Assembly: GCA_013365325.1 (NCBI GenBank)
Contig: JABVXV010000002.1
Coordinates: forward strand, 806,001-870,000
Reading direction: 5' to 3'
Source: Dipetalonema caudispina
Lineage: Eukaryota > Nematoda > Chromadorea > Rhabditida > Onchocercidae
Length of the DNA: 64,000 nt
Part shown: piece after piece, positions 48,967 to 63,300 of the stretch
Layout: each line of letters starts with the position of its first letter
Position numbering within the stretch: position 1 is the first letter of the stretch
Position numbers and translations under genes: made by a program
Notes under the pieces: generated by a model
The model's database searches: none
What the model was told of the DNA's origin: nothing
Seen by the model: only the letters and a program-made list of their open reading frames with translations

Positions 48967-51123
48967 CTTTAACATTTTTGTAATATCTAGATCCATTTCA
49001 ATTAATTCCATAGAAGTGGTTATTATTGAATTTCAATCAAGAATTGATTTAAGATTTTTTTATAGGAGATATCAGGCGAAAGAAATTTTCAAAAAATTAT
49101 TTTAATTAGCGACGATAGAAAAGTCCTTATTAAACTATTGGAAGGAATAACAATAAGTGTAATGGTAAGGCTTAGAAAAAGCTGACAAGAAAATTGTTAA
49201 AATGATCCTCGATGCAATTTCTTGGGACAGATTAGACTGAATAAAGTACTATTAATTTCCGATTTAACAAGTTCGTATAGGTCTTTATTGCTTAAACTTC
49301 GCTTTATTAAGTTTAAAGTCTAGCCAAAAATGTGAGACTCTGGAGTCCAGACCTAAAATCTTTGATAAGACTAGAGAATAATATCATCGTGTTCATTCCA
49401 CAGACTTTCCGTATTATTATCTGTAAAACATATAGCACTATAGAAGTAAAATCGTTGATGATTGATCGATTTTTTGGCATAGATTTTTGGAACAGTCGAT
49501 AAAAATTCGAAAAAATAAAGATATAAGGGGCAGCCAAAAGTGAAAGAAGAAGTTTAATGTGTATCATTAGTGCGAGTGATAAGGAGATGAGCCCCTTATC
49601 AGTTGCATCATCCTATCAAAAAAATTTAATCAGCAATAGTAAAACATCCTTTAAAAAGAAGAGATCAGTGACAAGAAAGTACTATTACTTTGCCAAGTAC
49701 TATTATCTCCAGAGCTGTACTTGGAATTTTCATCTTTTTTGCACACAATTAACTCATTAATTATCTAATTTAAGTCATTTTTCCTTTATATGAACTGGTA
49801 AACGATATCTCGCGGCATTCAGAATTCAATAACTTTTATGCGTGATATCTTCAAAATTGCCATAACGAGTGCTATGAAAGATTTCAAGTTCATATTAATT
49901 TTACTTCTAATCAGTCATTCCTTAGAATTGTCAATGTATTTCTAAACTAAAAATTTAATATTTCAGGAAAACGAGTAAAATTATTTCTGAAGTGTATCAA
50001 AAAGTAATTTGCGGAAAAATTTAAGTATATATGCAAACTTTGGCTAAAAGTTTGTGAAATTTGTGACTAATGAATTGATCCGACGTTTTATGAATTATTT
50101 GCATATTTTAACATTTTTGAACCTCTGTATTTTAACAGGATCGAAACGAATTCTTTAGATTGTTCTACTAATTGTGTTGTACATATACTTTCCGAGCTCG
50201 TTCTTTCAAGAAATAAGAGATATCGATAAATGTAAGTAAAAATAGAACTAGAACAAAATTGAAATCAAATTTAAATTGAAGGTCATAGGAAAAGAAAAAA
50301 TCATGTCGTATACAGATATTAGTATTCAATTTTTCATCAATTTTTCAACTAGCAAAATTTTTTGAAGCGAAGAACTACTGAGAAAAATATATTTAATGGA
50401 AGGAATGAAGTAAATGAATTTCCATTCTAAATTAAGCAGTGTTATTATTCAAAACTGAGAATTGAGTACAAATAGATATCTCTTTCCTTTTGTGGTAGTT
50501 CAATTTCTTGATCAGTTTTGTCATCATTTTGTATTCCTTGGGAAGAAATACGTAAATGAATGACTTTTACAATTAATTCCGATTAATTCCAATAAAAATT
50601 TCACAGTTTTAAGAGCGATGAAGGTGATTCTTTTCATTTACATTGCTAAGTGAAAATGCATTTGATATTTAATCAAACCAGTTCGTTTATGTGTTTTCAT
50701 TTGATGCAAGAATTATCTGAGAGATCAGCAAATATGATGAATGGAAATGATGATTTTATAAAAACCATTCGTTTAGAATAAATTAAAGAAGAACTTGACA
50801 TGGATGACTCTAAATTTCACTAACAATATGTTCCAGAAAAGTGAAACTGATCAGGCATTTAATGATACTGCAAAAATTTCACCTAATGCATTTTTCTTTC
50901 TCAAAATTGTAGCTCTTCAAGCTTTCGAAAAGGATACAGTGGTGTTGGATTTCGAAATTTGTTCAAATCATAAGATCGTCATATGTTTTATATTTAAGAA
51001 TTCTGTATGGTCGGTGTGGCAGATATTCAGAACAAAGCAGTCTTTATATGGCTTAAAGTTAGTACTAGCAAACAGCCTTCAAATTCACCATGGTAATTTT
51101 TACATTAAACAATTTCTATTTAA
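48967..51123. other. Intergenic region
   Basis: No supported feature. Several short open frames, including 49557-49760 (+) and 50795-51127 (+), lack splice or domain support. Confidence 0.5.
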
Positions 51124-51373
51124 ATGAGAACTTCAAAACTATTGAAAACAACTCACAATGTCCACGTCGTCAATGATCTTTGTTACCAAGAAAACCCAAC
51201 TGACTTTTTTGCTCACAAAGAAAAATTCGACGATTACTGCGATGATGGTATTTCTGGAATTCTCGAAGATTTCAAGCTTAACACTAACACTAAAGAAATC
51301 TTTCATAAAGGGAATTTTCATAAACCAAACAGAAACAGCAGAATACTGCGTAACTGTAATGGAGAAAATTCAG
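51124..51373 (+). CDS. Candidate 5' exon, unrecognised
   Basis: The frame opens with an ATG (MRTSKLLKTTHNVHVV), is rich in D, N and K, and ends at a consensus donor CAG/GTAAGT at 51371-51378. No partner exon could be found downstream on the same strand, so this may be a chance frame with a good donor or the head of a decayed gene. Confidence 0.22.
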
Positions 51374-51972
51374 GTAAGTGCAACTGAGACAATATAAACA
51401 TAGAAGTACCTGTAGCTTATCAAATCTTATAAAGCGATATAAATGCCATAACACCAATGTTACCAGTGCTATCATAATAATTATGCATATTTGATTATAA
51501 GAACCAAAGGTAACGGCGAACTTGAGGATCGAAAAAAGAAGTAACCTTAACTCACTAAGAACTAACAATGAATTATTTAAAATGGAAAATTTTAAATTAA
51601 AAGTCGCGCATTCCCTCATACCAATCATAATAAGATAGCTGTTACTTCTAATCAATTTTCTAATAAGTGTAAATCGTATTTCGCTGTATTTTCAACGTTC
51701 GACTTTAAAAGTTCTCCAAGAGAAGACAAATTTTCGCCTTCTATAATAGCGAAAATCTTTTCATTCACTTATATCATAATCTATATTTTCTAATGAAAAC
51801 GAAAGATTGATGAATAGAGTGCGGGAGATAACAGTATTATGAGAAAAACACAAATGATCGCATCAATAAAGAGTTTAAGGTTATGAAATAACATCATGAA
51901 GTCATAGAAAAATAGTTGTACGGAGGCAACAATTTTCTGTATCCAAAATTCTGACTGCAGAAGTTTCTAATA

Positions 51973-52608
51973 TCAGTACAGCATCAACATCTCCATGTGG
52001 ACGTCGACAAATCTACTCGTTACATCTAGACAGTCTGATATGTTTAAAAGTTTCACGCTTTCAAATAGAGCACCGTTGAGTACCGCAACAGGGGACATTA
52101 ATGGATCGTCCGACAAGATCAAGTGGTAGCTGTGTAGGACGGGAAATATCGACTCATAATGGGTGTCGGATTTGTGTATTTGGGGCACACCATTATTTTG
52201 TTATCAAAATTTCCGCCATTCAAAAAGCACTGAAACGATCTATCTGCACCGATAGCTCTACCGTCCAGTAAATTGCAGTTCTTTAACCGCATCGAAAATC
52301 TGATGAGTGGCCCCATTTATTATGTCCATAGACATTCTATACGAAGGATTTAATTAACTTCAGAGTTTTTCGATCTCGATCTTTAATTCATTATCACAGC
52401 CATAACAATCGGAGTAAAAGTGTGATGTTTTAAAACATAGCATTGTATTGCAAATCAAAACCGGTATCTGTCTGCCGTCCAGATGAATCGTAAGGAGACG
52501 AAACGATATGTTCTACCGCAACTTTACACCCATTATTCCTACCTGAATCAATGAATTCTATCAACTCAGACACGATAGTACTCACACTATAGTAAATTCT
52601 TCCTATTT
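51973..52608 (-). pseudogene. Disrupted coding sequence of unknown family
   Basis: Successive minus-strand segments look coding but lie in different frames with stops between them and no usable introns. About 52608-52429 reads SVSTIVSELIEFIDSGRNNG and DSSGRQTDTGFDLQYNAM. About 52345-52260 reads RMSMDIINGATHQIFDAVKE. About 52190-51973 reads PVAVLNGALFESVKLLNIS and VTSRFVDVHMEML. The pattern and the leucine spacing of the last part recall nematode F-box-associated proteins, but this is only an impression. Order is preserved, so a single ancestral gene with at least two frameshifts is the simplest reading. Confidence 0.45.
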
Positions 52609-52892
52609 ATCGCTCACATTACCTTACCTCATTACTTAATGTATACAAGCTTATTCATATACAATTGTATTACATACTCAAAAGTTGGTAATACAACAAA
52701 TTCATGAACTCTACCAGGGCCAATATAAATTATGATTGAAACACATTTGTTGAGTATTTACCCGCGAATAAAATCGTAATGGAAACAATAAACTGTTTAT
52801 CCCATAAAACAAATATGGCATTATCCATGACTATATTAACATGATTGATGTTGATCAGTTTCAGAACAATAACAATATTCGTCATTTCGATA

Positions 52893-54496
52893 TTACCAGT
52901 TGGAATTCTGCGTTGAAGCACCCCACTCCTGCTGCTGTGCAGTATCCAGCTGCACGGCTCGCTCCGTTTCTTGTGCCCAGTCACTCACAGGCTCGACCAT
53001 GCTGAAGTCTAACTTTTTCGTTGGTTCGACGCCACCTATTGTTTGGTACTGAAATTAAGACAACAAGTTCAAAAGAAATTAGTTGAAATTTCTCAAGGAA
53101 AAAGTTATGAGACAGGAAAAAGCATAGAGAAAAGTTTAAAGAATAAGGAAAGCATTTGAATCCAGCAGCGTTTTTACGCAATAGTTTCAATAAACTGAAA
53201 AGTGAACAAATGAAGTAAAAGAAGTAAGCAAAGGAACTAAACAAATACCATTCCAATGGATCTTACAACCTCATCAATTTTTGCGACCTCGGGAGGCGGA
53301 ACCCCAGGCCAAGGCTCCTTTACTTCTCGCGGTTCTGCTAGTTCTTCCTTCTCCTGTTCTTCCGGATTGCGATAAAAATATAAGTCAGGCATGATTTCTT
53401 TGTCATCAAGCACAAATCCTGTCTGCCGTGTCATCTTGCCCTTAATAAGCAAAACTTCACGAGCCAACAGCCACCACATTAGTCCTATTGATTGCACGCC
53501 CTGTAAACACGTAATCCAGAAAATGATGGTTAAATTTCTGAAATTTGGAAATATTCATACATATATATTATAAAAAAAAAGTGAGCATAAAAGTTACTCA
53601 ACAGATAATGAAAACCTTATTATTGCATGGTATAGCAATATCGATGAATTTCAGCGGTGAGTCCGTATTACAAAAACTAATTACTGGCACACCAACATAT
53701 GATGCTTCCGTTACCGCTTGGTGATCGACACGAGGATCCGAAACAATCAGCAAGCGTGGTTCCTGAAACCGAAAAAGCAAAGTCTTCCATACAGTGTTGA
53801 AATAACTGACCGAAAATTCACAATCTTCGAAAAAAAATAAACAGCAACAAGTGACCTCGAACTAAAGGTACACTACAATGTCCATCAATAACTGACCTTA
53901 AACTGCTTTTGGATTTGATTGGTCAAACAACCAGGTGTAAAACGGCCAAAAATTGGCGTAGAACCAGTATGCGCTGCAAATTTGAGCAAAGCACGTTGCG
54001 CATATGGACGTGCCGATACGACACACACATCTGCCGGATTATCGATAGCTGCAATCGCACGTGCAGCAAGTAACAGTTTTTCCCATGTCTTTCGTAGATG
54101 GATGATATGCACGCCTACAATTTAATCAATAATTCAGATGATTTATCTAAATGTTTAATGCATGAATGATTATAACAGTTTGAAAGTCTGCTTGCTTACA
54201 TAAATACTATCAATGAATGATGTGTTAGCAATATCAAAAAAATACCACACCTAACAATGGAAATACAATGAAGTATAATCCTTGAAACGATAATTCTAAA
54301 TAATAATAATAAATGTATAAGAGAGTTTATATTAAATATTTACAATAAAATATAAAAACAAACCATCAGCTCTTCTTTTCCATACATATTGCTCCATTTG
54401 AAAGTCACAATTAGCAGCACCAATCTGAGTTTGACATGCCAAAAGTTTTATAGCATCTTCCTCTTTCAATGCAAACGATTCCAACCCCGCTGACAT
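52893..54496 (-). CDS. RPSA: 40S ribosomal protein SA (uS2)
   Basis: Component of the small ribosomal subunit, needed for 18S rRNA maturation and translation; in animals also described as a laminin-binding protein. Five phase-consistent exons (54496-54364, 54114-53897, 53762-53616, 53500-53249, 53048-52893) give 301 residues. Typical blocks are [105 protein letters not shown] and the acidic region with [15 protein letters not shown]. The C-terminal tail keeps the eukaryote-specific acidic/Trp repeats ([18 protein letters not shown], ending NSNW). An AG at 54504-54503, only 6 bases before the ATG, is a likely spliced-leader acceptor, as expected for a highly expressed nematode ribosomal-protein gene. 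Confidence 0.97.
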
Positions 54497-55298
54497 CTTC
54501 ACCTACAATAATAATAACTTACACTTACACTTAGTTGTTACCTCACTAATGCCACCTCTTCTACCAATGTTCATTTTTAGGTTCTAACAATTACAATGAT
54601 ATCACGGTTTCATCTCTTAATGCAACTTTGTGTCTCAAGCTTAATTAATGTTTAGATTTTGATAAGTTAATTGGCTGTCAAGTGTTATTTAATTATTAAC
54701 ATTTTGTGGTAGTTATACTTGAATTATCGGATATGTCCTTATGAAACTTTTGGATATAAGTAGTCTTTTATTTGGTATTAACAAGACTGTAAGACGTTGG
54801 CTTATGTATCATTATCGCATGACAGAGAAATTCATATATCAGAAAGTTTCTTTATTTCTCATATGTTAATGGATTCGTTAATTTACTTTATGTTAACTTC
54901 ATTTTAGCAAGTGCTATCAGAATTTAGGAATTCAATCGTAATGAAATAAGGCAGAAAACATTAGCCTGGAAACCGTTTGATAGTTTGACTAAAAGCTGAA
55001 ATAAAAGTATATAAAAGTAAGTACTGTAGCATCTTATTCTTGTTTGTTAACTGTGACATCGAGCATTGAATATTTTTCCTGATAGTGTATTGAAAGATCT
55101 CGCTGATCTGCAAGGTCTTTGATAATTTGATAACAACTAATGGTAGTATCTGCAGAAACCTTCGAATAAGAAGAATAAAGGCTCGGTTTATTTTCTTCAA
55201 GACTCTTTTCACATGGTTTAAATTTATTATTCCTAGGCTCTAATTATTAGATCTACTTTGATTTCAGTCACTTTGATTCCTGGATTCTCTACGGATCA
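54497..55298. promoter_or_regulatory. Shared upstream region of divergent RPSA and HIBCH genes
   Basis: About 800 bases separate the two start codons, and the genes point away from each other. Both leaders end in candidate trans-splice acceptors (near 54504 on the minus strand; TTTCAG ending at 55266 on the plus strand). No TATA box or other defined element could be assigned. Confidence 0.4.
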
Positions 55299-58166
55299 AT
55301 GGTATTTCGAAGCCTGTTTCTACGACACTTTCTACATAGCAAGAGCAAAAGGGTTACTTTACTTATTTTATTGAGTCTCCTCTAGCTACTTCATAAATAT
55401 GTGACAGCGTAAATATACTATCATAAACTTCTGTTAGTTGGTCATATTTATTCGATGTTGTTTCTTAAGAGTGCTTTGATATATTTCTAGCTTTCCAGAG
55501 ACTGATTATCGTAAGATATTATTTATTAGCTTTAATTGAGATACGATCAAAGATGTTTATGCAGTGAATGTCTTTCTTTTTTCAGTTATTCTCAGTTGGA
55601 GTTGATGAAGTAGTGGCAGAGAACATAAACGGCAAGCTGATTGTGACATTAAATCGGCCAAAGACTTTAAATGCATTGAATATCAGCATGGTGCGCAAAT
55701 TATATCCGATGCTGAAGGTTTGTTGTAGCATTCGTTTAAACTTAACGTGCAGTCTGCGTGCAGTAGTTCTGTAGCTTTGTGTAATTTTTATGCTGTTATT
55801 ATGACAATCTAACAAATATAACTCGGAGAAGAGTACAGTCGTGCGTCCAAAGAATTGTGCTGAAATCGATTTGGATTCGAACTCTACTCATTTGGCACGT
55901 CTTTACTGTGGAAGGAACAAATTTCTTGATTCTTCGTAGCTTGTCAAAGTCTTATCTACAGGTTCTGCAGATGAAAGACGCATGCTTTTATGGGATTTGT
56001 TTTCTATATTCAAAACGGTCATCACTGCCTCAACGCCTTTGGGACCTGCGACCCACGTGGATCATCTTGTATACTCCAGAGTTTCAAGGTGCGGGAATTT
56101 AAGTTGAGCAGTTGCAGAATGAATAACTATTTATAAGTTCCATTCTTATAGTCATATTTGTTCCCTATAATAATGACGACGATTGGCTGAGAGTCATTGT
56201 AACGTAAATGTAACGTTAAAGAACATACGTGGTGCAGTGATCAACCATTTTTCAGAAGTGCAACAGTGATCCAAATGTGCCGTTTATATTTATCAAAGGA
56301 GCAGGCGGCAAGGCGTTTTGTGCCGGTGGCGACATTGTTGGTGAGTGTAGTTTTCATTTCCAATAACCAGTCGTACTTCACTTATTTCTGTTAATAATTT
56401 TACTTCTGATTATTGTACAATTAAGTAATGGAAATATTCTTTTCAGTCCTTTTAATTTCAATTTGCAGCTGTGTCACGTTCTGCTCAAGCAAATGATCCA
56501 TCAAATACAATATATAAAGATTTCTTTCGCGAGGAGTACTTGATGAATCATTTGATCGGTAGCTTAAAGGTACCATATATCGCCGTAATGGATGGTATCA
56601 CTATGGGGGGAGTAAGTTCATTGCGTCCAATGAATTTTTCATTGTCAGCATAATTGATTTGTATTTTTTGCTTACATATTTTTTGTCCTTATCGTTACAT
56701 TTAGCCACCTTACGTTTTTTGATTGGGATCTCGAAAATAATTTTTCAGCTTTATATTTCATGTTTAATACTCAGTAAATTTAAGGTTGATTTTCTATCTG
56801 CTGTTATTATTCTGTGCAAAGATTCATTAGCTTAATTAATTGCTTAAAAAACATGAATTGCTCTTAAAAATAATAAATTTAAAGGGCTGCGGTCTTTCAC
56901 TCCATGGGAAATACAGGATAGCAACAGAACGAACAATACTGGCAATGCCTGAAACTTCAATTGGTCTCTTTCCTGATGTCGGAGGTATTCTAATTTTTAC
57001 AAATTTGATATACTGTATCGTGTGTTTTATTTCTTTTTCTACTTGTAACGTTTAATCTCGAAAGAGTAATATATTTTTTACTTTTAGGAACATATTTCTT
57101 GTCACGATTACCATACAATTTGGGCCAATTTATGGCACTTACAGGGTATCGAGTGGTAGGCGCTGATGTTTATCATATGGGTCTCGCTACTCATTTCGTA
57201 AGCCTTGGTAGTATTCGGATTTGTTGTATGGTTGACATAGTTTTGTGAAAATTTAGTTTCCATTTATTTACTAATTACATTCCATTCCATGTGGAGATTT
57301 ACATAACTCTCAAAGAGTAATCACATTTTGTGGATTTCCCCTCGTATTTCTTCGATAAAACTGCGGACTTAATTCACGTCAGTTTTTAGATTTCATCTGA
57401 AAAACTGAAGGATCTTGAAGATGAATTGCTCAGGACCGACAACAAATTGTTTTCTGCAGGGAAGATAGATCATATTTTGAATAAATACCACATGAAAGAA
57501 AGTGAAATACCGAAGTTTGGTCTTGAAAAACGCCTTGCACAAATTGATTATATGTTTAGTGGCAGTAGAGTAGAATCAGTTTTCAAAAAATTGCGGAACG
57601 ATGATGATTTTGGCAAGGAACAATTCAATATTCTTAGCACGAAGGTATCATTTTTCATTGGTTTCTTAGATTATTTAAATTTAAGGAATATTTGAATAGC
57701 ACACTATACTTAACAAAATACAAACAAAGATAATTATTTGCATTCATGAATGAATATTCAGAGTCCGACATCATTGAAAGTAACTTTCCGGCAGTTGCAA
57801 ATCGGTCTGAAGATGCAATTTCGCGAGGTTTTCACGATGGAATATCGTCTTTCGCAGCGTTTCATGAAAAACCATGATTTCCATGAAGGCTGCAGAGCAA
57901 GTACGATCTTATTTTATCTTTGTAATTATAGCCGATCTTTTAAAAGATGGAACTCATAAGTCAGCTTAAATGTTAACAGTTTGGATCGAGTTTCCTTTTT
58001 TTGTTTTGTTTGTCTGAATACGTAAATTTCAGTTCTTATCGATAAAGATCAGAAACCGGAGTGGAAACCTACCAGCATAGAAGAAGTTACAGATGAAATG
58101 ATGAATGAGTACTTTGCACCTCTTCAGGAGAATGAAGAACTTATTATTGAGGAATTGGGAACTTGA
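55299..58166 (+). CDS. HIBCH: 3-hydroxyisobutyryl-CoA hydrolase, mitochondrial
   Basis: Hydrolyses 3-hydroxyisobutyryl-CoA in mitochondrial valine breakdown; member of the crotonase superfamily. Nine phase-consistent exons (55299-55352, 55586-55717, 56256-56340, 56469-56611, 56885-56984, 57088-57197, 57390-57644, 57762-57900, 58033-58166) give 383 residues. Exon 1 encodes an Arg/Leu-rich presequence ([18 protein letters not shown]) that fits a mitochondrial import signal. The core shows [15 protein letters not shown], the oxyanion-hole loop [33 protein letters not shown], and the active-site loop [14 protein letters not shown] with the expected Glu and Asp. The C-terminal half has [21 protein letters not shown] [21 protein letters not shown] and [12 protein letters not shown], all family hallmarks. 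Length matches human (about 386). The presequence start was chosen because it joins in phase and supplies the transit peptide. Confidence 0.96.
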
Positions 58167-60390
58167 AATTTGATGAAACTCAAAGTTTATTTTCTCTTTC
58201 CTCTACAACTTGCCATATTGTTGTATTGTTTAGCATCTCTTTTTGTAACATTTCCAAACAAGATATTTTTGTATCGCTTAACTCAAACACGAGCGAATAT
58301 TGTCCCTGAGCTACCATATTAGTTTTTATTTGGAAACAAGCTTTAACAAATTTCCTCATTCTGTATAGGTTTGGATAGAATTTTGCATAGTTGGATCAGC
58401 TGAAGGCATTACCTAGATCCCTTTTAGTTTACATTAATAACAGGGTGAGTTTTAAACTTTTGCTACATTTCGCTGATCTATACAGGAAGAGATGTCTTAA
58501 AACCGCAACTACTTTCTAACTTAAAAATTACTCGTCACGAATTTTACTTACGGTGCCGTAAAAATATATGATCGGTTTCATCGGTAATCCGTAGTTCCTG
58601 ATGTGGATTTTAAATTATTTCTAGTTAATCCACATAATTCGTTATTTTTCATGTTCAGTAAATCCCAATTTCTCACAAATAATCTCTTCATTTTTACTGA
58701 AATCTCAGCATGATGATGATCATGCTACGACTTCATGGCAGTGATATTAATCGAATATCCATCAAGGAGTAGAGAAGCTTGTCCTCCAGAATCTGAGGAG
58801 TATCTCGAATACCTCTTTACTTACATACTGTTCATGGTTCATTCTTGTGACATTGGCAGGTTCCTATTAATTTTCAAACGTTCAATAGGCTCTTTAGAAT
58901 ATATAAGAATGAACTCTTGAGCAGAAATGCCATGATCAGACTTAAAGATTCTTATCCGTAAATTTTGCAGCTAGCAAAACCAACATGTCATTTCTAGCTC
59001 TCAATGCGTAGTATAAAAATTCTTACAACTTCAAAATTTTTCGAAATTCACATTAATTCCGTCTTGTGTGAGAATTTGGACCTGAAGAAAATACCTTTTA
59101 TACAGTAGAGAAGTCAAACACAAAGGAAACGAAAACAATCAAAAAAAGTGCAGGTAAATGAAAATGTTACTTGAGAACAGGTAAAGACTTCTCCTTTAGA
59201 AAAGTGCTCTATGCTAAACTTTTCCTAAATCATAAATAGGGAACACAGTCAGATTCGCATAAACAAACAAACGGAAGAAGGCGTGAAAATTATGATATAA
59301 AAGAATTTAAAGAGAACACTTAAATAGGGAATGTTTTCTCAAAAAGTTTTAAATCATGGGACGACGCAAACTGAAGAGAGAAAGGAATAGAGGAGGAGCG
59401 GAAATTGGCCTCATGAGCAGCAAAAATCTATGCGGACAGACAACCTGAGTTGAAATGCAAGGAGATTCATTGTTACACTCGTGCTCATTAATTAACTTCT
59501 ACGACTTACGAAAACAAAATGCTCAGAAGAGAGGGGATTAAAACAAAACATCGGTCTATTATCGCCACAGAGCCTAACCTATTGCACATACAGACAACGA
59601 ATTTCAAACCTTGCCGCTTATACATTTATAACCTAAACAAATAAAGATGGATTTCGTCATTTTATAAAAAATTTTCCTTACTTCATATCGATCAAATAAG
59701 CATTTTCCAGCCTAAATAATTTCATAATCTTTTGGTTTTCATATTTAGAATAGTATATAAAATACTTACAAGTACAAGCAGAGATGTCCACACAAAAACA
59801 AATGTCTTTACAAAAGACTGACTATTGGTGACGAGAATCTCATGTGATGAAAATGCACCGCGATTATGTCATTCACTGGGAGATACTCTTAAAAAAGAAA
59901 ACAAAAAGAAAAAAAAATGCAAAAGGAATCAACAAACTCAATACAAATACATTAGCTGTTAGATGAAGGTTTCACAAAACAGTAAAAGCGCTAGAAGGAC
60001 TGTTCTGCTTTCGTCATTTTTATAACACATTCAGTTACAATATTTAAATAGTAATTTGTAAATTAAAAAAAAAAGTGGTCAAAAATAGACACCGTGCATT
60101 AAATTATCGTTTAGAAAATATAACTTAAATCATGAAAACTACCGTAATAATCCCGCATAATTATCAATTGCAAGTAAAAGGATACTTTCATAAGATATGT
60201 GTGACTGACACTTATGTTTCATAAAAGTTTTTTGTACTTAACTAACGAAAAGATAAGTTAATATGAAAAAGTATCATCATACAAGTAGGAATTACTTTAA
60301 TCTGTAGTAATTACTATTCAATTTCAACATAACATTGAGGTTCAAGAGACGAAAAATAAGTGGCTTGAGCTTCTCTAATAACCTGTACCA
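58167..60390. other. Intergenic region between convergent HIBCH and PP2C genes
   Basis: Holds the 3' UTRs of both genes. No other coding exon, RNA gene or repeat is supported; a 61-codon frame at 58735-58920 has no recognisable content. Confidence 0.55.
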
Positions 60391-63300
60391 TCAGCTCACC
60401 GAATTTTCATTAGTCGACTTCGTCTTATCCATTGGAATGATGAACTCTCGTGAGGGCTTCTCGCTTTCAGGAAATTCCTGCTCGCTCGTTACTACAATAT
60501 TCAGTTTGCTGACACTATCCTGCTGTGGAACGAGCAGCTCCTGAAATCGTCAAGAAAGATGCAAGTAGATTATAATGATTGAGGAAGTTATGAATATGAA
60601 GATATTCTTAATTGGCTTAGTTAAATACCCCTAGAAAGTTAAACGTACTTATTAATGGAGACTTCATCAATAATTTGACAGAATATCACATGTTCCAAAA
60701 CATGGCATCTCTATCACAATTGCGCAGACCAATATGCTGATACCCCCGGAATGAGAACAAGCACTCATTAGTCAGCGACGAACTGCTGATGTACGTGAAA
60801 GAAACGTCAAATCGCAACAAGCAAAGGGAATTAGATATGAAGGCTTTAAGAACCCGCGAGCAGATTTTTAATACCATTTCTGTAACTCGAAAACGAAAAA
60901 AGTAAACTCTCAAACGCATTAGAAATCATAACCTTACCTCATTCGGTTCAATTCCAACAGGTGATGGTTGTGGAGTGACATATGCTTCACTGTCCACACT
61001 GGTTGCATCACCAGCTGCAGATTCAACTGGCTTTCGTGAACAACGTGCTATATATGCTTCTGGTGTGTCTTCTTGCAACAAACAAACCAAAACTGCAGTC
61101 ATATTATCACAACCAAGGCCTCCCATTTGGCAATCTGGTGCTAGACATCTCGAAAGAAGCTCTTCACAAACCTAAAAGTTATAAGATGTGGTATTTCAAT
61201 GAAGTTGCACAATTAAAATCTCAATATGAAAGGACTAATCAAGGAAAATGCAGATCTTCCAAAATCTCACAAAGTTTACACGCAGTACTAATGGTAATAA
61301 GTTCTTAAATGGATGTAAAAAATTGCCTTTTGTCCACCGAAATCCAATTAGCAGCAAGAAAAACGATTATTCGTTCGGTCATAAAAGAAGTGAATGAAAA
61401 AAATGTAAGTGAAAAAAATAAGATCGTAATTGGTGACAAATAGGACAAGATATGAAGATATTAGCGTGAATTAAAATGTAGAATGAAGAGCCGTTTGCTA
61501 TTCGAATTTCCTTTATTGATGCTAATGTTGTGAAATGGAAGAATATTTTAAATTGGTTAATAATCACTTTCAAGCAACTACACGTTTTTCAGCTCAGCTA
61601 ATATTTGAAGTCGAACTGTTGTAGAATTTGGAAATTCTGAAATACAACGAAGACATTACCGTAGAAACGTCGCCAATATTATTCCACTAATAACATGTAG
61701 CATGATCACTATTTCTCATTAAATGAACAGCTATAGTCCGCATAACCTTCTGATACGGAATGAGGTTTTAAGTAACAACAGCATGTCGTGACAAGATCTT
61801 AAGGGACAGTGTAGTAATAGTTCAAAGAATCGTAATATGTTTGAAAGTTTAACTCACGGTTAACATACATCAAAACAAAGTTCGAAATAAATGCTATTTA
61901 CTGAAACAAATAACATTTCGTTAACAACCAAAACAAAACCAGCATGAATTATTCATTGCATTTTTGTGACACTGTGAAATTATCTTCCTTTAACACGATT
62001 ACATGAAGCCTTTAAATTTTCCCATATAGATGAAAATCTCTTCTTTCACAAATATAGCTAGGCTTTGATAAGAACAGAATGTATAAAATTTTTGGAAGTA
62101 ACCAATAAAATAAACTGCTTTTCCTACAAAACTTAAATGAATTTGGTTATAGCAACTATGTAGAATATTAGCAGAGATTGTTTCAAAAAAAAAAATCAAA
62201 GTTATAAATCCTAAACTCAACCAAACTGAACTAAACTGCTCAATCTGCAGAGAAGAATGACGATGAAAACTCTAACAAAAACGATTCTGAATTAGAACGT
62301 ATTGAATGATTCGTAACCTATCAAAACCAGAAAAGAAAAGTTTACAGTGCAAAATATAAAATTCAAAAATGAGGAAGGAAAAATAGAATACTGAGAAACC
62401 TGAATAAAACTGCAATCTATGAGACAGGGAAAAAGAAGAAAATAGAGCAAGAAGAGTTATGGATGAAAAAACTTCAGGAATACTATTTCCTCATGCAATA
62501 CAGTACTAAGAAAGTTCTGAACTCGAAGAATTATGTGAATAGTGGTGACGAAAAAAAAACAATGACTTACTGTTTCAGGTTCACAACCAGCAGCCAACCT
62601 ATCTCTGCAAAACTCTACAACTTCTTGGTTTGACATAACATCCCAAATCCCATCACAAGCCAGTATAATAAATTCATGGTCATAAGTCAAATCGCATACC
62701 GTAACATCGGGACATGCTTAAAACAACAAGTTCAGAGAGGAAAGCATGTACACTTTCCAAAACCAACTTTGAAAACAAATGATAAAATTTCTACTTCCAG
62801 TTTACTTACTAGAAACTTTGCTAGGTAAAAACTCCATCAATAACAATATTAATTAATTAAAAAGATGAATCAAATTGCCATACAAAAATGTAACAAACGT
62901 ACCGGTCACAATTTGCTCTTCCGGGGATTTGTGATCATTTTTTTTAAATGCAAAGTCACCCAAAGCCCGAGATAATGCCAAATTACCATTCACCCGGTTG
63001 AACTCAACCCAACCACCAGCGGCGACGATTCGCCTCGCTTCATTCTCATTAGCTGGCTTGTGGTCAAAACTTAGTGGGTATGCAGCACCACTGACGCATG
63101 CGACAGCTCTTGAATCGCCCACATTACCTGCAATTCCACGTTCTTTTTACTCCGTAGAAATGATATATTACAAAACGGGACATCAATAACTGCTACTCTT
63201 TTGACTATAAAGTTTACAGACAAAAAGACTGTGAAAGTTGAAAACGACGAAAAAATTGGAAACGAATACTAACAAAACATATATTATTAGTCATAATTCT

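Noticed and set aside
50795..51127. A 110-codon plus-strand frame
   Set aside because: No domain, no splice partner and a composition typical of AT-rich background; a real exon cannot be excluded but is not supported.
54497..58166. RPSA and HIBCH as an operon
   Set aside because: The genes are on opposite strands, so they cannot share a transcript.
60982..61308. A 108-codon plus-strand frame
   Set aside because: Antisense to the PP2C exon 61171-60938 and its intron.
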